DNA of 35,494 nucleotides from HKST-UBA85 sp035654775 (lineage in GTDB: Bacteria > Bacteroidota > Bacteroidia > Flavobacteriales > Flavobacteriaceae). The notes under the pieces are model-generated. The model was not told the origin of the DNA. It ran no database searches and saw nothing but the letters and a program-made list of their open reading frames with translations. Of this stretch, positions 22,680 to 30,762 are shown piece by piece; the stretch's first letter is position 1; each line of letters begins with the position of its first letter. The DNA lies in assembly GCA_035654775.1 (NCBI GenBank), contig DASRWB010000007.1:1-35494 (forward strand). The letters are read 5' to 3'. Made by a program: the position numbers and the translations under genes.

Positions 22680-24128
22680 TTATTTCTTATTTTTCACTTT
22701 TTCCACCATTTCTTTGGTCACTACTTGTCCGGAATTACCCCAACTGTTGTATACATAAGTTAACACGTTGGCCACTTCTTCTGCAGAAAGCATCTGGCGC
22801 GTCATTACACTGTTGTATTTTTCACCGTTTACGGTAATTTCACCTGAAAGTCCATTAAGCACAACATCTATTGCACGGTTCACATCGGCGTTTAAATAAT
22901 CTGATTTTGCCAGTGGCGGAAATGCATTGGGTATACCTTGACCTTCACCCTGATGACAGGCAAAACAGGTTTGCATGTAGGTTTGTTTTCCAAACTTCAT
23001 TTGTTCTTCAAAAGATGCCGCCGGAATTTCAGATTCTACAATTTCATTTGTGGTTGGCATACTTTGAATTCCGGGACCTTCCGGTAAATATATCCCTTCG
23101 TACTGTTCACCGGAATATATTTTTTCATCTTCTTCGCCTTGCACTTGTAGCATTCCTAAAGCTCCTTTGTTAAAGGCTCTGAATATGGAGTGATCTACCA
23201 GTATGAATGTTCCGGGAACATCGACTCTAAATTCCACTATAGCGGCTCCACCTGCAGGAATTAAAGTGGTTTGTACATTTTCGTTGATCATGTCACCACC
23301 TTCAACATAGACTTTGTCAAAAATTTCACCTATAACATGAAACGAAGAGACAAGGTTTGGTCCACCGTTGCCCACAAATAACCGTATGGTTTCGCCTACA
23401 TTAGCCGTAATGGCATTGTCTCCGGTTAAGGCATTTACACTGCCGTTAAACACCACATAATCGGCATGTTCATCTACCGCTTTTTGCATATCAAAGGGCT
23501 GTAAACCGCGTTCACCGTTTTTTCCTTTAGTGTAAAAGTCGCCCTGCATAATATAATACTCTTTATCTACAGGTGGCAAACCACCTTCAGGTTCGACCAA
23601 AATCAGCCCGTACATTCCGTTGGCTATATGCATTCCAACAGGTGCAGTGGCACAGTGATAAACATACAATCCCGGGTTTAAGGTCTTAAAAGAGAACACT
23701 TTTTCATGTCCGGGTGCGACAAAAGAAGACTCAGCTCCGCCACCGGGTCCGGTTACCGCATGTAAATCAATGTTGTGTGGCAATTTGTTATCCGGATGGT
23801 TCTGTAAATGAAACTCTACCTCATCGCCTACTCGGGTTCTTATAAAACTACCGGGAACAGTTCCTCCAAATGTCCAATATATATATCTTACGCCATCTGT
23901 CAATTCTCCTTCTGCTTCAATAATTTCCATTTCTACTATAAGCTTTTTTGCTTTGCGTCTACCTATAGGTGTCGGTACATTTGGCGGTGATGTTAATTCG
24001 GCTATCATTTCCTGACTTACAGGAATTTCTGATGTATCTTCATATCCTTTTTCTTTACTTTTAAAGCATGATACGGTTAAGAACATTGCTAATAATACAA
24101 ATCCTGTTAAAAATTTCGCTTGTTTCAT
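22680..24128 (-). CDS. nirK: Copper nitrite reductase lipoprotein with C-terminal cytochrome c domain
   Basis: The lipobox ends at Cys21. Two cupredoxin domains (about residues 60-335) carry the T1 copper ligands His118, Cys159, His167 and Met172 (YHCATAPVGMHIANGM) and T2 ligands His123, His158 and His264, with catalytic Asp121 in PHNIDLHA. A linker leads to a monoheme cytochrome c domain with CFACH at residues 388-392. It reduces nitrite to NO. The tethered heme should feed electrons to the T1 copper, so no soluble donor is needed. C-terminal heme fusions are known in some NirK lineages. It is the first gene of the nirK-nirV-sco-porin operon and has both an Fnr-type box and an NsrR-like operator. 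Confidence 0.96.
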   Translation of the reverse strand: MKQAKFLTGFVLLAMFLTVSCFKSKEKGYEDTSEIPVSQEMIAELTSPPNVPTPIGRRKAKKLIVEMEIIEAEGELTDGVRYIYWTFGGTVPGSFIRTRVGDEVEFHLQNHPDNKLPHNIDLHAVTGPGGGAESSFVAPGHEKVFSFKTLNPGLYVYHCATAPVGMHIANGMYGLILVEPEGGLPPVDKEYYIMQGDFYTKGKNGERGLQPFDMQKAVDEHADYVVFNGSVNALTGDNAITANVGETIRLFVGNGGPNLVSSFHVIGEIFDKVYVEGGDMINENVQTTLIPAGGAAIVEFRVDVPGTFILVDHSIFRAFNKGALGMLQVQGEEDEKIYSGEQYEGIYLPEGPGIQSMPTTNEIVESEIPAASFEEQMKFGKQTYMQTCFACHQGEGQGIPNAFPPLAKSDYLNADVNRAIDVVLNGLSGEITVNGEKYNSVMTRQMLSAEEVANVLTYVYNSWGNSGQVVTKEMVEKVKNKK

Positions 24129-24165
24129 GATTAATTGGTATTGGTTTTAGTGTTTATTTTTATTT

Positions 24166-24235
24166 AAGACAAATATGTCCTAATTGTAAAACAAAAATAC
24201 AGTATGCTTTACATAAGTTTTATGACTTTTGTCAT
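24166..24235 (-). promoter_or_regulatory. nirK promoter: Fnr-type box, -7 element and downstream NsrR-like operator
   Basis: ATGACTTTTGTCAT (24222-24235) is a perfect 5-4-5 palindrome. On the minus strand TATTTTTG (24199-24192) is a consensus -7 element, and its last base is 30 nt from the box. The transcript should start near 24186. AAGACAAATATGTCCT (24166-24181) then covers about +5 to +20, where a repressor would block transcription. AAACACTAAA follows at 24155-24146. Activation by one regulator and repression by another at a single promoter is the simplest reading. Confidence 0.75.
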
Positions 24236-24413
24236 TGCTCTTTTGAATTTAAATTTTGTTTAATTTAAAAAAAATATTGCAAATACACTACTTGGAAAGA
24301 GACATTGTTAAGCTTCAACTACATGAGGCAAAATTTATTGTACGCTAAGTAGTTGTTTATATGTGGTTTTAAAAATTTTAGTAAGCATTCTATTTATAGT
24401 GAAAAGTACTCCA
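24236..24413. other. Non-coding gap between the nos operon and the nirK promoter
   Basis: No gene is visible. CAACTAC (24316-24322) and GTAGTTG (24349-24355) form a 7-bp inverted repeat with a 26-nt loop downstream of the last nos gene. No T run follows, so it is a poor terminator, and read-through from the nos operon into nirK cannot be excluded. Confidence 0.5.
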
Positions 24414-24869
24414 TTAATTGTATTTAAAATGGGTGAAGTATTTTTTTATAAGAAGCTCTAAATTTGTTAAAGCTTCTTCTGCAGTATTACTACTTTCAGA
24501 ATCTTTTAAAGCAGAAATTTCATCTAGCATTGGAACCAAAACTACATGTAGTTGATCGTGTGGCTCACCTTTCATATTGCATTTTTGAATAATATAACTG
24601 GTTTGTTTTGAGAGCTTGTCTCCCAGTTCTTTATAGTTCTTTGCCTCTAGATTTTTAAACTCCTGAATGATTGAATCCATATTTTTAATGCCTTGGTGTG
24701 TCTCTATATTGGCTATCCATTTTTCTCCATTATTAAATCTGAGTTGCAAGGTATCTAATAAAGATTGATTTTGAGTTTGCTGCGCTTCGACGTTGGTTTG
24801 AGCTGTGTCATTTTTACAATTAGTTACTGTAAGCACCAATAGTGATAAAAGAATACGAAATGTTTTCAT
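24414..24869 (-). CDS. Small lipoprotein of the nos operon, unknown function
   Basis: A 151-residue protein with a lipobox ending at Cys18 (TVTNCKND), then a mostly helical chain that could be a four-helix bundle. A Cys/Met/His cluster, QKCNMKGEPHDQLHVVLVPML, near the middle might bind heme or copper, in the manner of cytochrome b562-like folds, but this is a guess from residue types. I do not recognise the family. It starts 2 bp after nosY, so it belongs to the nos operon. A periplasmic copper-handling or structural role for NosZ is plausible. Confidence 0.7.
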   Translation of the reverse strand: MKTFRILLSLLVLTVTNCKNDTAQTNVEAQQTQNQSLLDTLQLRFNNGEKWIANIETHQGIKNMDSIIQEFKNLEAKNYKELGDKLSKQTSYIIQKCNMKGEPHDQLHVVLVPMLDEISALKDSESSNTAEEALTNLELLIKKYFTHFKYN

Positions 24870-24871
24870 AA

Positions 24872-25654
24872 TTAAAAGTCTTTTTTCTTTGATTTAAATA
24901 TAATACGCGATACCGGAAAAACAACCCAAAGGCTCAGCATAAAAAATGAAATGACTAGCCCCAATTGTGTCCCGAAAAATTGTTTAAAAACGGCACCTGT
25001 ATACCCCAAAAGCGCAGAAATATCTAGTTTCAACAAGAGCATCGTGCGCGATAAATCTATGGGATTAAGCAGGGTTCCTAAAAGTGAAAGTTTATCCAAA
25101 GGATAATTTTCAAATACGATTAAGGTCATTAAAAATAACCCATCGTATATGATGGCTAAAAACAGCCACAACAAGATGGCAAAACCGAAACCTTTTATTT
25201 TGTTCTCATTAGATAAGGCAATATTAAAGGCTAAAGCGGTAAAAATTAAGGTCAAAAATACACCGGTTGTCAACAATAAGGAAAAGTCCCAAATCGCATT
25301 GCTTTTGAATAACCCGTAAAAAACAAAGGGCAATCCTAACCCTAAAATTAAACTCATCGATAACGAAAGGGCAACACCTAAATATTGACCTAAAAAAATT
25401 GACGAACGTTTTAAAGGTTGTGCCAAAAGCAGCTCTGTAAATTCTTTGGAATTGTAGTAATACATTACTCCAAATACAGTTCCTATAAGCGGAACAAGGA
25501 TAATAATTACATTCATCAAGGTTATAACGGCCTTGGACAAGTCGTGGTTTAAAAACAACAATACTAGCCCTAGAAGCAGGTAGAAGGCAAAATACACATA
25601 GCTCCAGCGGCTACGCATGAGGTCAAAAAAACTGTATTTTAATATTTTAAGCAT
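24872..25654 (-). CDS. nosY: ABC transporter permease NosY
   Basis: A 260-residue protein with six membrane helices, beginning with a short cytoplasmic amphipathic segment (LKYSFFDLMRSRWSYVY) typical of ABC-2 permeases of the NosY type. It overlaps nosF by 8 bp. With NosF and NosD it forms the NosDFY complex, needed to assemble the Cu-S centre of NosZ by handling a sulfur or copper species. Charged loops such as QPLKRSSIF face the ATPase. Confidence 0.9.
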   Translation of the reverse strand: MLKILKYSFFDLMRSRWSYVYFAFYLLLGLVLLFLNHDLSKAVITLMNVIIILVPLIGTVFGVMYYYNSKEFTELLLAQPLKRSSIFLGQYLGVALSLSMSLILGLGLPFVFYGLFKSNAIWDFSLLLTTGVFLTLIFTALAFNIALSNENKIKGFGFAILLWLFLAIIYDGLFLMTLIVFENYPLDKLSLLGTLLNPIDLSRTMLLLKLDISALLGYTGAVFKQFFGTQLGLVISFFMLSLWVVFPVSRIIFKSKKKDF

Positions 25655-26354
25655 GATTGTTGGCTAATATAGACGCAATGGCATGTTCAAAATCAGGCTG
25701 ATGGGTCTTGGTTTTTAATTCTGCTATAGTTCCTTTAAAATAAATTTTTCCTTCCAGTAAAAAAACAATCTGATCAGATACTTCTTCCACAAAACTCATA
25801 ATGTGAGATGTAATTAGAAGGGTTTTTCCTTTTTCTTTTGCTTCTTTTATAAGTTGTTTTAAGCGCAGTAAAGAAATAGGGTCCAATCCTGTTGTAGGCT
25901 CATCTAAAATAACAAGTGGGCTGTTAAACATGAACGTCAATACCAGATTTACTTTTTGTTTGGTACCACCGGAAAGGTTTCCCAGTTTTTTATCCAGAAA
26001 AGGTTGCAACTTAAATAGCTCTATTAATTGGGTATCTTCAGCAGTATTTTTACGCAAGTCTTTAATCATTTTTAGTAGCTCTTTCACTTTCAGGTTACTG
26101 GGAAAATTGGCAATTTGTGGCAAGTAGTCAATTTCATGCCGGTAAGCTGAATTTTTTTTAATGTCTGTCCCCAAAACTTCAATAGTGCCTTTATTGGGAA
26201 TAACCATTCCTAAAACCGATTTGATGAGTGTAGTCTTCCCGGATCCATTAGGACCAAGTACAGCAAAAATTCCGGGGTTTTGTATGCTTAAATCGATACC
26301 GTCCAGTACCTTATTTTTTCCAAAACTTTTATGTAAATTCGTAATATTTACCAT
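25647..26354 (-). CDS. nosF: ABC transporter ATP-binding protein NosF
   Basis: The 235-residue protein has Walker A GPNGSGKT (residues 34-41), the signature LSGGTKQK (from about 127), Walker B LVILDEP (about 147-153) with catalytic Glu, and an H-loop His in ITSHIMS. It drives the NosDFY transporter by ATP hydrolysis. It overlaps nosD by 7 bp and nosY by 8 bp, so the three are translated together. Confidence 0.93.
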   Translation of the reverse strand: MVNITNLHKSFGKNKVLDGIDLSIQNPGIFAVLGPNGSGKTTLIKSVLGMVIPNKGTIEVLGTDIKKNSAYRHEIDYLPQIANFPSNLKVKELLKMIKDLRKNTAEDTQLIELFKLQPFLDKKLGNLSGGTKQKVNLVLTFMFNSPLVILDEPTTGLDPISLLRLKQLIKEAKEKGKTLLITSHIMSFVEEVSDQIVFLLEGKIYFKGTIAELKTKTHQPDFEHAIASILANNHA

Positions 26355-27583
26355 TGGTTTTTAGTTATTAGCGGGTTGTTATCTAACAAATTATCTGGTG
26401 TAAAAACCGGTGAAACTTTTTCTGAAAAATCTACTATATCTATAAACAAACTTCGCAATAAAATAATGGTTTCCGGAGTTCGGTTTACAATATATGAAAA
26501 TAGCTTTACCGGTCGGTAAGGCACATCGCCTATACCGTCTTTGTTTAAATCATATCCAGTATAACTGCTCCAGTAGTTTTTATCAAAAACATTATCGTTA
26601 ACTTTACTGTTATAAGCAATATCAAAAGAGTTATACAAAAAATTGTTTTCTGTAAAGCGATTGCCGTAACATGCGCCTCGTACCTTAACCGCCCAGCCGT
26701 TATTTATGAAGTTATTGTTTTTGTAAAGAATACGGTTGCCACCTTCTACATGTATTCCTACGGTATTTTCTTCAAAAGTATTTCCTGTGATTTCCGCATC
26801 ATTTATTTCTTTAAGCAACATTCCGTAAGCAGCTGTTCCCCAATTTTTTGCAAACCTGTTATTAAGCATTTTTATGTTTTTTGAAAACATTACTGCAACA
26901 CCGGCACCATTGTTTTCAAAGGTATTGTCCAGATACGTATCGTGATTGGAAAACATAAAGTGCAATCCATAGCGTAAATTATGAGTGCTTACGTTGTTTT
27001 TTATGGTACAATAATCCGAAAACTCCAGGTATATTCCATCGCGAACGCGCTCTACAAAATTGTGTTCTATTTCAACATAATTGCTGTACCACAACTGAAT
27101 GCCGTTACCGGAGTTGTGTTCGTGTTCGGCTTGTCCGATTATCTTGTTGTGAAATACTTTTCCGTGATGAGATTTCTCAATGTAAATACCAAAAAACAAT
27201 TTTTCTAAAACGAGGTTTTTTATCACAAAATGCTTGCTTTTTCTTACTCGTACAGCCGCATAATCTTCAGTATAACTGGTACCCACATTGACAAGAAAAA
27301 GTCCGTCTACCGTAACCGAATCGGATACTATGGTTAATATTTCTCCTTTTGATTCACCATCTATTAACGGGTAATTTTCGCCTATAAGGGTTAAGGGTTT
27401 GTTTACCTTTATATTGTGCGCCTTGTAGGTGCCTTTTTTTATCCGTATGGTGTCTTTTGGTTTAGCCGCATCAATAGCCGCTTGTATTGAGGTATGGGCA
27501 CAAGTAGCACATACTTCAATCGTTTGTGAAATACCCGAGCAGACCAAAAAGGCGCAAAGTAAAAATACCAAATACTGCTTCAT
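26348..27583 (-). CDS. nosD: Periplasmic copper-site maturation protein NosD
   Basis: A signal peptide (about residues 1-20, ending SGISQ) precedes a right-handed parallel beta-helix with many NxFxxN-type turns (NKIIGQAEHEHNSGNGIQLW, NNVSTHNLRYGLHF, NTFENNGAGVAV). The C-terminus contains NYWSSYTGYDLNKDGIGDVP, a segment conserved in NosD proteins. NosD binds the NosFY transporter and passes the sulfur/copper cargo toward NosZ. The length, 411 residues, is normal. It begins 4 bp after nosL. Confidence 0.93.
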   Translation of the reverse strand: MKQYLVFLLCAFLVCSGISQTIEVCATCAHTSIQAAIDAAKPKDTIRIKKGTYKAHNIKVNKPLTLIGENYPLIDGESKGEILTIVSDSVTVDGLFLVNVGTSYTEDYAAVRVRKSKHFVIKNLVLEKLFFGIYIEKSHHGKVFHNKIIGQAEHEHNSGNGIQLWYSNYVEIEHNFVERVRDGIYLEFSDYCTIKNNVSTHNLRYGLHFMFSNHDTYLDNTFENNGAGVAVMFSKNIKMLNNRFAKNWGTAAYGMLLKEINDAEITGNTFEENTVGIHVEGGNRILYKNNNFINNGWAVKVRGACYGNRFTENNFLYNSFDIAYNSKVNDNVFDKNYWSSYTGYDLNKDGIGDVPYRPVKLFSYIVNRTPETIILLRSLFIDIVDFSEKVSPVFTPDNLLDNNPLITKNQW

Positions 27584-27587
27584 ACGA

Positions 27588-28025
27588 CTATGGCTTTAGA
27601 TGAGCAAGCAATTCTTTCCAGGTATAGAGCTCGCCTCCTTTTTCTGCCTGTGTTTTTTCGGCATCAGTTTTTTCTTTAAAAGCCGACAGATAAGCACCCA
27701 TGGGGCTAGGTATATTTTGACTAATTAAAAAAGTAGCCTTGGTCGCGTCAATCAAAACTTCAGGTTCGGTATAATTATTGGTTAAATACATTTTGATTTC
27801 AGAAGTGTCAAATTCATCCATAAAATAAATCATGCATTCTACAGCGTCAAACATATACACCTTGCCTTTTTGAGTTACAATTTCGGCGGCATGTACTTTA
27901 TCTACTATAGTCATTTTGCAATAATAACAACCGTCTTGACCGTAGTGTATGGGTTTTGGCTTTACATCACAGCCAAGCAAAACAAAGAAAGTAACGGAAA
28001 ATATAATATGTTTTAGTGTTTTCAT
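27588..28025 (-). CDS. nosL: Copper chaperone lipoprotein NosL
   Basis: The lipobox ends at Cys19. The metal site motif GCYYCKM (Cys33, Cys36, Met38) and VYMFDAVECMIYFM are the family hallmarks. NosL binds Cu(I) and delivers it to apo-NosZ. An AAGCACTAAA motif, one mismatch from the leader motif of the other operon genes, ends 2 nt before its start. The 145-residue length fits the family. It follows the unknown membrane gene by 23 bp and precedes nosD by 4 bp. Confidence 0.93.
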   Translation of the reverse strand: MKTLKHIIFSVTFFVLLGCDVKPKPIHYGQDGCYYCKMTIVDKVHAAEIVTQKGKVYMFDAVECMIYFMDEFDTSEIKMYLTNNYTEPEVLIDATKATFLISQNIPSPMGAYLSAFKEKTDAEKTQAEKGGELYTWKELLAHLKP

Positions 28026-28048
28026 TTTTTAGTGCTTTAAATGGACCG

Positions 28049-28648
28049 TTAAGTCACAAAAATTTTTTTCTGCCGTTTTTTCCCTACAAGGTAGGCTACA
28101 AATGCCATTGCTATTCCCATTCCCAAAAAGTAAGCTCCGGGCTGTGGATAGGAATGAGCTACGAAATTTAAAATTTTCTTGGTACCAAATAAAGGTGGCT
28201 GAAAGCCCATTTGCGTACCGTCAGGATTAGTAAATTTCATTATAGCCTTAGGATCCAGGTTATGCCCGTAGTCGTGTTCCCAAAGGTAAAAATCATACAA
28301 ACCGGCACCACTTAGTACAAGCATAAGAATAAACCAGTATAAAAACCATTTATACCTGGCTTTAAAGGCTATAAGTAAACCCAACACGGTGGTTATAAGT
28401 ATTCCTGCCGGAAAAATTTTAAATTCAGGTATGGCCTCCGGAATATACTTCATACCCACGTAGTGGTTCATTAAATTGATGTTTTTAATGTCATGAGGAT
28501 TGACATCAGAAAAATCGTTTATGTATATATACATTCCTAGTGGTGTTGGGTATTGCGGAGCTTCCAGGGTAATCTTCCATAAAGGAAACAAAAAGAGTCC
28601 TAAAGGCAGTAATGCTGCAATCAACATGATAATGTTTGACTTTTTCAT
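28049..28648 (-). CDS. Membrane protein of the nos operon (possible NosB-like), unknown function
   Basis: A 199-residue protein with four likely membrane helices (about 6-25, 86-106, 112-130 and 170-190). Periplasmic loops are rich in aromatic residues, His and Met, for example NINLMNHYVGMKYIPEAIPEFKIFP (I break it here as a description of positions 58-82). A membrane gene directly after nosZ is typical of clade II nos clusters, where it is often called nosB, but I cannot confirm homology. Two copies of AAACACTAAA lie in its leader. A pair of hairpins separates it from nosZ, so its level may be set independently of nosZ. Confidence 0.7.
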   Translation of the reverse strand: MKKSNIIMLIAALLPLGLFLFPLWKITLEAPQYPTPLGMYIYINDFSDVNPHDIKNINLMNHYVGMKYIPEAIPEFKIFPAGILITTVLGLLIAFKARYKWFLYWFILMLVLSGAGLYDFYLWEHDYGHNLDPKAIMKFTNPDGTQMGFQPPLFGTKKILNFVAHSYPQPGAYFLGMGIAMAFVAYLVGKKRQKKIFVT

Positions 28649-28657
28649 ATGCTTTCA

Positions 28658-28678
28658 TTTAGTGTTTCTTTAGTGTTT
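28658..28678 (-). repeat. Two copies of the AAACACTAAA leader motif
   Basis: On the minus strand AAACACTAAA reads at 28678-28669 and again at 28667-28658, the second ending 9 nt before the start codon at 28648. The same 10-mer stands at 24155-24146 (nirK), 30760-30751 (nosZ) and 32846-32837 (usp). One-mismatch copies are at 28037-28028 (nosL) and 31838-31829 (codons 3-7 of the cytochrome c gene). Confidence 0.85.
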
Positions 28679-28686
28679 TTAAGAAG

Positions 28687-28750
28687 AAAGGCGAGAGCGA
28701 AAACTCGACTCTCGCCTTTGAATAGGGAAATAAACACTAAAAAATTTCCC
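28687..28750 (-). ncRNA. Two tandem hairpins behind nosZ, first loop complementary to the leader motif
   Basis: On the minus strand, GGGAAAT and ATTTCCC (28750-28744 and 28731-28725) form a perfect 7-bp stem whose 12-nt loop TTTTTAGTGTTT contains the exact complement of AAACACTAAA. Next, AAAGGCGAGAG (28719-28709) and CTCTCGCCTTT (28697-28687) form a perfect 11-bp GC-rich stem. There is no strong T run after it, so it may protect or process the nosZ 3' end rather than terminate. A nosZ 3'-UTR RNA with a seed loop is an inference; no independent promoter is visible. Confidence 0.5.
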
Positions 28751-28766
28751 TAACTGATGATTCTTA

Positions 28767-30737
28767 TTATTCAATGTCTTCTCCCAAAGACCATTTTAAT
28801 TCTACATTTGATGATGCCGGAGAAACTCTCACGTACCCTTGCATTTCCTGATGTAATGCTGAGCAAAAATCGGTGCAATAGAACGGCCACACACCTACTT
28901 GTTTGGGTTCCCAAAGGAAAGTTTCGGTTTGTCCGGGCATAATTAACAACTCAGAAGTATTTGCGCCTATAATGCTTATACCATGAGGCACGTCATAATC
29001 TTGCTCCAGGTTGGTCACGTGAAAATATACTTTGTCGCCTACTTTTATTCCTTCAATATTGTCCGGTGCAAAATGGCTGCGAATGGTGGTCATGTAAATA
29101 TGGACTACATTACCTTCTCGTACTACTTTAGTGTCAGCTTCATTTTTTACGGCATAAGGATGCTTGTTGTCTTCTAAATTGAAAATCTTTTTCGAACGGG
29201 GTTTGATTAAGTCTGCAGGACATCCGGCTGCATAATGAGGTTCTCCAATAGTTGGGAAGTCTAATAAAAGTTCCATCTTGTCTCCTGAAATATCATACAG
29301 TTGGGCAGATTGTGTAACTTCCGGACCTGTAGGTAAATACCTGTCCTTTGTTATCTTGTTCATGGCCACTACATATTTCCCCCAAGGCTTTTGAGAATTT
29401 CCTCCGGGAATCATCAGGTGACCTACAGAGTAATAACAAGGCTGTCTGTCAACAACTTCCCAGGTACCTACTTTCCATTTTACCACTTCAGAAGAAATGA
29501 AAAATGTAGTATATGCATTTCCTTTATCATCAAACTCGGTGTGCAATGGCCCTAATCCGGGTTGCTCCACAACACCTGCCAGTACGTCTTCAAAATTCAG
29601 AATGGGAATCCCGTATGCGTCACCTGCAAATTTTTTATTTTCTATGGCATCAAGCATTTTCGTAAACGAGTGCACTGTTAAGTTTGCTGAAAGTTTACCG
29701 TTTCCAACAATATATTCTCCCGTTGGGTCTACATCACAACCGTGTGGCGATTTTGGTGTAGGCAGTAAGTAAACTGCTCCGGGAACTTCTGAAGGATCTA
29801 CTACCAGTACTTCTTTTTTCATGGTAGTTGTAGCCATATGAGTACTCTCGTCATACACATTATGTGCATAATTTGTCGGCATCTTGGTGCCACCGCCATT
29901 GTTCACATATTCTTCAATTTTTTTCCAGTTTACGGCAGCGATAAAATCTTTATCGTTTTGTGAGGCATTCACTTCTAATAAAGTACTTGCTTCTTCAGAA
30001 TTGTAGGTGGAAAAGAAAAACCAGCCATGAGACTTGCCGCGTCCGGGATGTGCCAAATCGTAATCAAAACCGGGCATGATGAGTTGAAACTTTAAATCCA
30101 TATGCCCGTGTTCCGGATCGACAGAAATAAAAGAAAGCGACCCTTTAAAATTGCCTTTATAATCTTTAATAGGCATGTCCTTTTGGGGAATAGGTACCGA
30201 AAAACGTGTTCCGGCTACTACATATTCTGTGTTTTCGGTAACAAAAGAAGAACTATGGTTACCGGCGCTGTTAGGCACTTCAATAATTTCTGTGGTTTCA
30301 AATGTAGTTAAATCTATTTTTGCTATTCGCGGAGTGTTATTTCCGTTTATAAATACCCATCGCCCGTCAATCACACCATTGGTTTGTGAAATGTCCGGAT
30401 GATGTGCATCGTCCCAGGGTACAAATCCATGAGAAGTATTCAGCATGGGTTTTGTTTCTTCATTATAACCATACGCTTTTTCTGCATCTTGAGAAAACAC
30501 AGGTATTACCTTAAACAAACGTCCGGATGGCAATCCGTAAACCGATAATTGTCCACTGAATCCACCGGAAATAAAGGCATAAAATTCGTCGTGTTCTCCG
30601 GGTGCTACGTAAACTTTTTCTGCTACGTTACCGGCAAGTGCTCCGGATTTTTTGTCCGTCTGACCTGAATTATTACAGCTTGTAAAGGCTACTAAGGCAC
30701 TTAACAAGACAAGAGTTAGTTTAAAAATATTTTTCAT
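28767..30737 (-). CDS. nosZ: Nitrous oxide reductase, clade II type, lipoprotein
   Basis: The reading frame extends to 30806, but I start at 30737. From there the protein begins MKNIFKLTL with a lipobox ending at Cys21, AAACACTAAA lies 13 nt upstream, and the longer start would overlap the fasciclin gene. The protein has 656 residues: a seven-bladed propeller with CuZ histidines (DAHHPDISQTNG, His112/113; NHSSSF; HGCDVDPTGEY; LHTEFDDKGNAYT) and a C-terminal cupredoxin domain with the CuA motif CTDFCSALHQEM (Cys621, Cys625, His629, Met632). It reduces N2O to N2. It has a Sec-type lipoprotein signal and no twin-arginine motif, which is characteristic of clade II enzymes. Confidence 0.97.
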   Translation of the reverse strand: MKNIFKLTLVLLSALVAFTSCNNSGQTDKKSGALAGNVAEKVYVAPGEHDEFYAFISGGFSGQLSVYGLPSGRLFKVIPVFSQDAEKAYGYNEETKPMLNTSHGFVPWDDAHHPDISQTNGVIDGRWVFINGNNTPRIAKIDLTTFETTEIIEVPNSAGNHSSSFVTENTEYVVAGTRFSVPIPQKDMPIKDYKGNFKGSLSFISVDPEHGHMDLKFQLIMPGFDYDLAHPGRGKSHGWFFFSTYNSEEASTLLEVNASQNDKDFIAAVNWKKIEEYVNNGGGTKMPTNYAHNVYDESTHMATTTMKKEVLVVDPSEVPGAVYLLPTPKSPHGCDVDPTGEYIVGNGKLSANLTVHSFTKMLDAIENKKFAGDAYGIPILNFEDVLAGVVEQPGLGPLHTEFDDKGNAYTTFFISSEVVKWKVGTWEVVDRQPCYYSVGHLMIPGGNSQKPWGKYVVAMNKITKDRYLPTGPEVTQSAQLYDISGDKMELLLDFPTIGEPHYAAGCPADLIKPRSKKIFNLEDNKHPYAVKNEADTKVVREGNVVHIYMTTIRSHFAPDNIEGIKVGDKVYFHVTNLEQDYDVPHGISIIGANTSELLIMPGQTETFLWEPKQVGVWPFYCTDFCSALHQEMQGYVRVSPASSNVELKWSLGEDIE

Positions 30738-30762
30738 TGTTTTTATGGTTTTTAGTGTTTGA

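Noticed and set aside
24316..24355. CAACTAC/GTAGTTG as the terminator of the nos operon
   Set aside because: The loop is 26 nt and no T run follows, so it is only noted as a weak repeat.
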